From: Termitidicoccus mucosus
GTDB lineage: Bacteria > Verrucomicrobiota > Verrucomicrobiia > Opitutales > Opitutaceae
Direction: 5' to 3'
Length of the DNA: 64,000 nt
Assembly: GCF_038725785.1 (NCBI RefSeq)
Contig: NZ_CP109796.1
Span: 5,952,501 to 6,016,500, forward strand
Below the pieces are notes generated by a model, which searched no databases, was not told where the DNA came from, and saw nothing but the letters and a program-made list of their open reading frames with translations. Both the position numbers and the translations under genes were made by a program. Shown here piece by piece: positions 61,193 through 64,000 of the stretch; the stretch's first letter is position 1, and each line of letters opens with the position of its first letter.

Positions 61193-64000
61193 ATGAAAAC
61201 AGCTTATTCATCACGCATGAGCAACGGAATCCGGTTTTATCACGGCATTATGCGCATGGTCGTCGTCATGGGCATGACGATGCTCATGACGGCATACGGC
61301 CAGGACGATCTGGAGCGGGGCTTTTCTTCGCCTCCGGAGGAGACAAAGCCCTATGTCTATTGGTATTGGATGAGCGGCAACATTTCAAAGGAGGGCATAA
61401 CACGCGATCTGGAGGCGATGCGTCGCGTTGGCATAGGCGCCGCTTTTATCGGAAATATTGAAGATGTATGGGACGCGAATCCGAAAACGCGTGGCCCGGT
61501 AAGGATGCTCACCGAAGAATGGTGGCAGCTTACCGAACATGCCATCCGTGAAGGGAAACGACTTGGCGTGAATATCGGGTTGTTTAATTCGCCCGGCTGG
61601 AGCCAGTCCGGTGGACCATGGGTTGAGCCCAAACAGGCCATGCGGTATGTGGTATGGGCGGATGCGGAAGTGAAAGGCCCTGCGCATATTGACATGAAGC
61701 TACCTGTGGCGGCAAAGCAGTTTGAGGACATCACCACACTGGCCATCCCGGCCCCTGCGCCTGGGGCGGGGCCCATCGCGGCACAAAACCCACGCGTCGC
61801 ACCGCATCCGGCTGCATCGGGTATTGAGGTGCTATTTGACGGAAGGCACGATGCGGAATGGGAAATCCCCAAAAAAGAAACCGTTATTGAGGTTGAAACC
61901 GACACGCCCTTTTCGGCACGTAGTTTAATTCTTTATGCCGCCCAGCGACCAACAACCGTGCGGGGAGAGTTGCAAGTGAAAGATGCATCAGGCGTCTTCA
62001 AGCGGGTTTGCAAGATTGAGTTCAAACGGCAGACAGGGGGTTCGCATCCGCCTGGATTCGGAGCCGAGCTTTACGGGCCGTTGTCAATCGCATTTCCTAC
62101 AGTCAAGGCGGATCATTTTCGTTTTGTGATATCTGGATCGGGAGCCTTGGTTGAACTGGAGCTTACCGGCGAATATTGGTTGGATAACTTCCTGGAAAAA
62201 ACACTCGGGAAGCCTGTGCTGGCCAATCAGCCGCCATGGAATTCCTATATTTGGCCGACACAGCGCGGACCTGATGCGCTAGGTCTTGTGATAAAACCGG
62301 ACCGCATAATCAATCTTACAAAATATGTTGGGGCCGATGGTTCACTGCGCTGGGATGTTCCCGCGGGAAACTGGATCATACGCCGCTTTGGCATGACACC
62401 GACGCCAGCCCATAATTTTCCTGCTGCGCCTGAAGCCAAGGGACCGGAAATTGATAAGATGTCGCGTCCGCTGATTCGCCATCATTACGAACAATTTTTC
62501 GGCAAATTATTGGGCAGGATGCCGGCCGAGGATCGTTCGGCTTTGCGATATATCGTTGCGGATAGTTACGAACAGGGCTCCCAGAACTGGACGGATGGAT
62601 TCGCAGCGGATTTTCAGAAGCGTTATGGCTACGATCCCATCCCCTTCATGCCCGCATTTTCCGGGCGGATTGTCGATAGCCCGGAGATGACCGAACGTTT
62701 CTTGTGGGACTTGCGCCGCTTGATCGCCGATCATGTTGCGTATAATTATGTGGGAGGGCTGCGTGATTTGGCGATGAAGGACGGGATGCGGCTCTGGCTG
62801 GAAAACTATGGGCATAAGGGTTTTATTGGCGAGTTTATGCAATATGGTTCGCAGGCCAATGAAATCGGTGGCGAATTCTGGGCATCCGGTTCAGGTGGCA
62901 ATGTGGAGCTGCGCGCGGCAGCCTCAACCGCCCATGTGTTTGGCCAACCAATCGTCCATGCCGAGTCCTATACCAATGTCGGCACGCATGGAACCCCGTC
63001 TGAGGCGTGGATCCACGATCCCTGGAGCTTGAAGCGGAAAGGCGACTGGGCCGCGACCGAAGGCATTAACCATGTGGTGTTGCATGTGTACATCTCCCAG
63101 CCGAACGAACAGAAACCGGGGATCGCCGCCTGGTTTGGCATTGAGATGAACCGCAACAACACATGGTTTGAACAATCAAAGGGCTGGATCGATTACCAAC
63201 GCCGTCGCGATTATATGCTCCAACAGGGCAAATACGTTGCCGACATCGCCTACTTCATCGGAGAAGACGCCCCGAAAATGATGGGGTCTCATTCCCCCGC
63301 GCTACCACCCGGCCATGCGTTTGATGATATCAATGCGCAAGCCGTCCTGGAGCGCTTGAAAGTAGAAAACGGTCGTTTTATCCTGCCGGATGGCATGTCC
63401 TATCGGGTGCTGGTTCTTCCTCCGTTGGATACAATGCGCCCCGAAGTCTTGCGTAAGATTCGCGATCTGGTCGCCGCCGGAGGCACGATACTCGGTTCAC
63501 CTCCAGTCCGGTCACCAAGCCTGGAGCGTTATCCGGATTGTGACCGCGAGGTTGCGCAACTTGCCGCTGAGTTATGGAGAGATTGTGATGGCAAAGATCA
63601 TAAAGCCGCGATTTTTGGAAAAGGCCGGGTGTTTCGCGACATGGAAATCAAGGAAGTGTTTGCTGCGCTAAACATGATCCCCGACCTAAGGGTTTCGCGT
63701 TCCAAGCAAGCAACCATCCCCTGGATACACCGACACGCAGAAAGGGCGGAAATATATTTTCTCTCCAATCAGGACGACGCCGATGTACAGATTGAGGCTG
63801 GTTTCCGCGTGCGCGGGCTGCAACCGGAGCTTTGGGATGCGGTCACCGGGGAAAGGCGCCCGTTGTCGGAATTCAATGAAGATGGAGGCCATACCGTCGT
63901 GCCGTTGACATTTGCCCCGCGGCAATCGCTTTTCGTCGTATTTCGCAAGGGCGCAAACACAGCATCATGCATGCGCACAGTCGGGGAAAATTTTCCAAAA
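61193..64000 (+). CDS. GH106-like alpha-L-rhamnosidase, partial
   Basis: 936 codons seen; the gene continues past the end of the window. The opening 'KPYVYWYWMSGNISKEGITR' and 'DLEAMRRVGIGAAFIGNIED' is the GH106 signature, followed by 'LFNSPGWSQSGGPWVEPKQA'. The later '(alpha/beta)-barrel' parts include 'IVADSYEQGSQNWTDGFAAD', 'VHAESYTNVGTHGTPSEAWI' and 'WFGIEMNRNNTWFEQSKGWI'. It removes terminal alpha-L-rhamnose from plant or bacterial glycans. A Met-rich N-terminus ('MRMVVVMGMTMLMTAYGQ') is a signal peptide; the exact start (61193, 61217 or 61250) is uncertain, GGGGAG directly precedes 61193. Second gene of the TonB locus. Confidence 0.88.
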   Translation, partial: MKTAYSSRMSNGIRFYHGIMRMVVVMGMTMLMTAYGQDDLERGFSSPPEETKPYVYWYWMSGNISKEGITRDLEAMRRVGIGAAFIGNIEDVWDANPKTRGPVRMLTEEWWQLTEHAIREGKRLGVNIGLFNSPGWSQSGGPWVEPKQAMRYVVWADAEVKGPAHIDMKLPVAAKQFEDITTLAIPAPAPGAGPIAAQNPRVAPHPAASGIEVLFDGRHDAEWEIPKKETVIEVETDTPFSARSLILYAAQRPTTVRGELQVKDASGVFKRVCKIEFKRQTGGSHPPGFGAELYGPLSIAFPTVKADHFRFVISGSGALVELELTGEYWLDNFLEKTLGKPVLANQPPWNSYIWPTQRGPDALGLVIKPDRIINLTKYVGADGSLRWDVPAGNWIIRRFGMTPTPAHNFPAAPEAKGPEIDKMSRPLIRHHYEQFFGKLLGRMPAEDRSALRYIVADSYEQGSQNWTDGFAADFQKRYGYDPIPFMPAFSGRIVDSPEMTERFLWDLRRLIADHVAYNYVGGLRDLAMKDGMRLWLENYGHKGFIGEFMQYGSQANEIGGEFWASGSGGNVELRAAASTAHVFGQPIVHAESYTNVGTHGTPSEAWIHDPWSLKRKGDWAATEGINHVVLHVYISQPNEQKPGIAAWFGIEMNRNNTWFEQSKGWIDYQRRRDYMLQQGKYVADIAYFIGEDAPKMMGSHSPALPPGHAFDDINAQAVLERLKVENGRFILPDGMSYRVLVLPPLDTMRPEVLRKIRDLVAAGGTILGSPPVRSPSLERYPDCDREVAQLAAELWRDCDGKDHKAAIFGKGRVFRDMEIKEVFAALNMIPDLRVSRSKQATIPWIHRHAERAEIYFLSNQDDADVQIEAGFRVRGLQPELWDAVTGERRPLSEFNEDGGHTVVPLTFAPRQSLFVVFRKGANTASCMRTVGENFPK

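Overview
The window looks like a chromosome segment of a GC-rich Verrucomicrobiota bacterium, most likely family Opitutaceae. The basis is TonB-dependent receptors whose plug follows a 'SPFVV...GYQASNTMSGTRLN' type segment, DUF3185 and DUF883 envelope proteins, oleC/oleD olefin genes, large PATR/Pmp-like autotransporters, and many intergenic palindromes of a kind typical of this phylum. No rRNA, tRNA, CRISPR array or intact transposase was seen. Taxonomy and function are inferred from the sequence and family knowledge; no search was run.

Layout. 1-1.7 kb: RNase PH and a small unknown gene. 1.7-7.7 kb: two paralogous, divergent LacI regulators, then a minus-strand nucleoside hydrolase / GRP-type sugar transporter / ribokinase set, which resembles a ribose/nucleoside scavenging system. 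8.2-23.1 kb: a plus-strand, tightly packed operon of a second nucleoside hydrolase, a BNR sialidase-like protein, a TonB receptor, a second BNR protein, a sialate-O-acetylesterase-like enzyme and a 2.4-kiloresidue autotransporter. LacI-type operators lie before the LacI gene and before both nucleoside hydrolases, which suggests one regulon. 23.1-32.6 kb: accessory, rearranged DNA with a chimeric pseudogene, a third BNR protein, a five-module surface protein, a lipoprotein, a dapA/nanA-family aldolase and an esterase.

32.7-46 kb: mostly housekeeping genes: a SurA/PpiD-like isomerase, a TolC-like protein, RNase D, oleC-oleD, an acyl-CoA ligase bracketed by a duplicated oleD 3' end, and a BRCT-less NAD-dependent DNA ligase with a signal-like N-terminus. 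46-51.4 kb: a second giant surface protein with the same Ig-NHL-polyGly-TM tail as the one at 25-30 kb. 51.5-52.9 kb: a small envelope/stress gene set. 53.4-56.3 kb: DinG-like helicase and a PP2C phosphatase. 56.5-64 kb: a XylR-like regulator divergent from a TonB receptor and a GH106-type rhamnosidase that runs off the end.

The strongest unusual signals are: (i) a class of short palindromes whose arms are made of repeated short words, found between genes, as a tandem pair flanked by an 11-bp direct repeat, and twice in frame inside oleC; (ii) a shared C-terminal NHL/polyglycine/hydrophobic anchor module that in one protein is joined to a much more AT-rich enzyme part; (iii) a ribonucleoside-type locus and a sialidase/TonB operon that seem to share a LacI operator; (iv) a nucleoside hydrolase whose 5' end is a copy of its neighbour transporter's 5' end.
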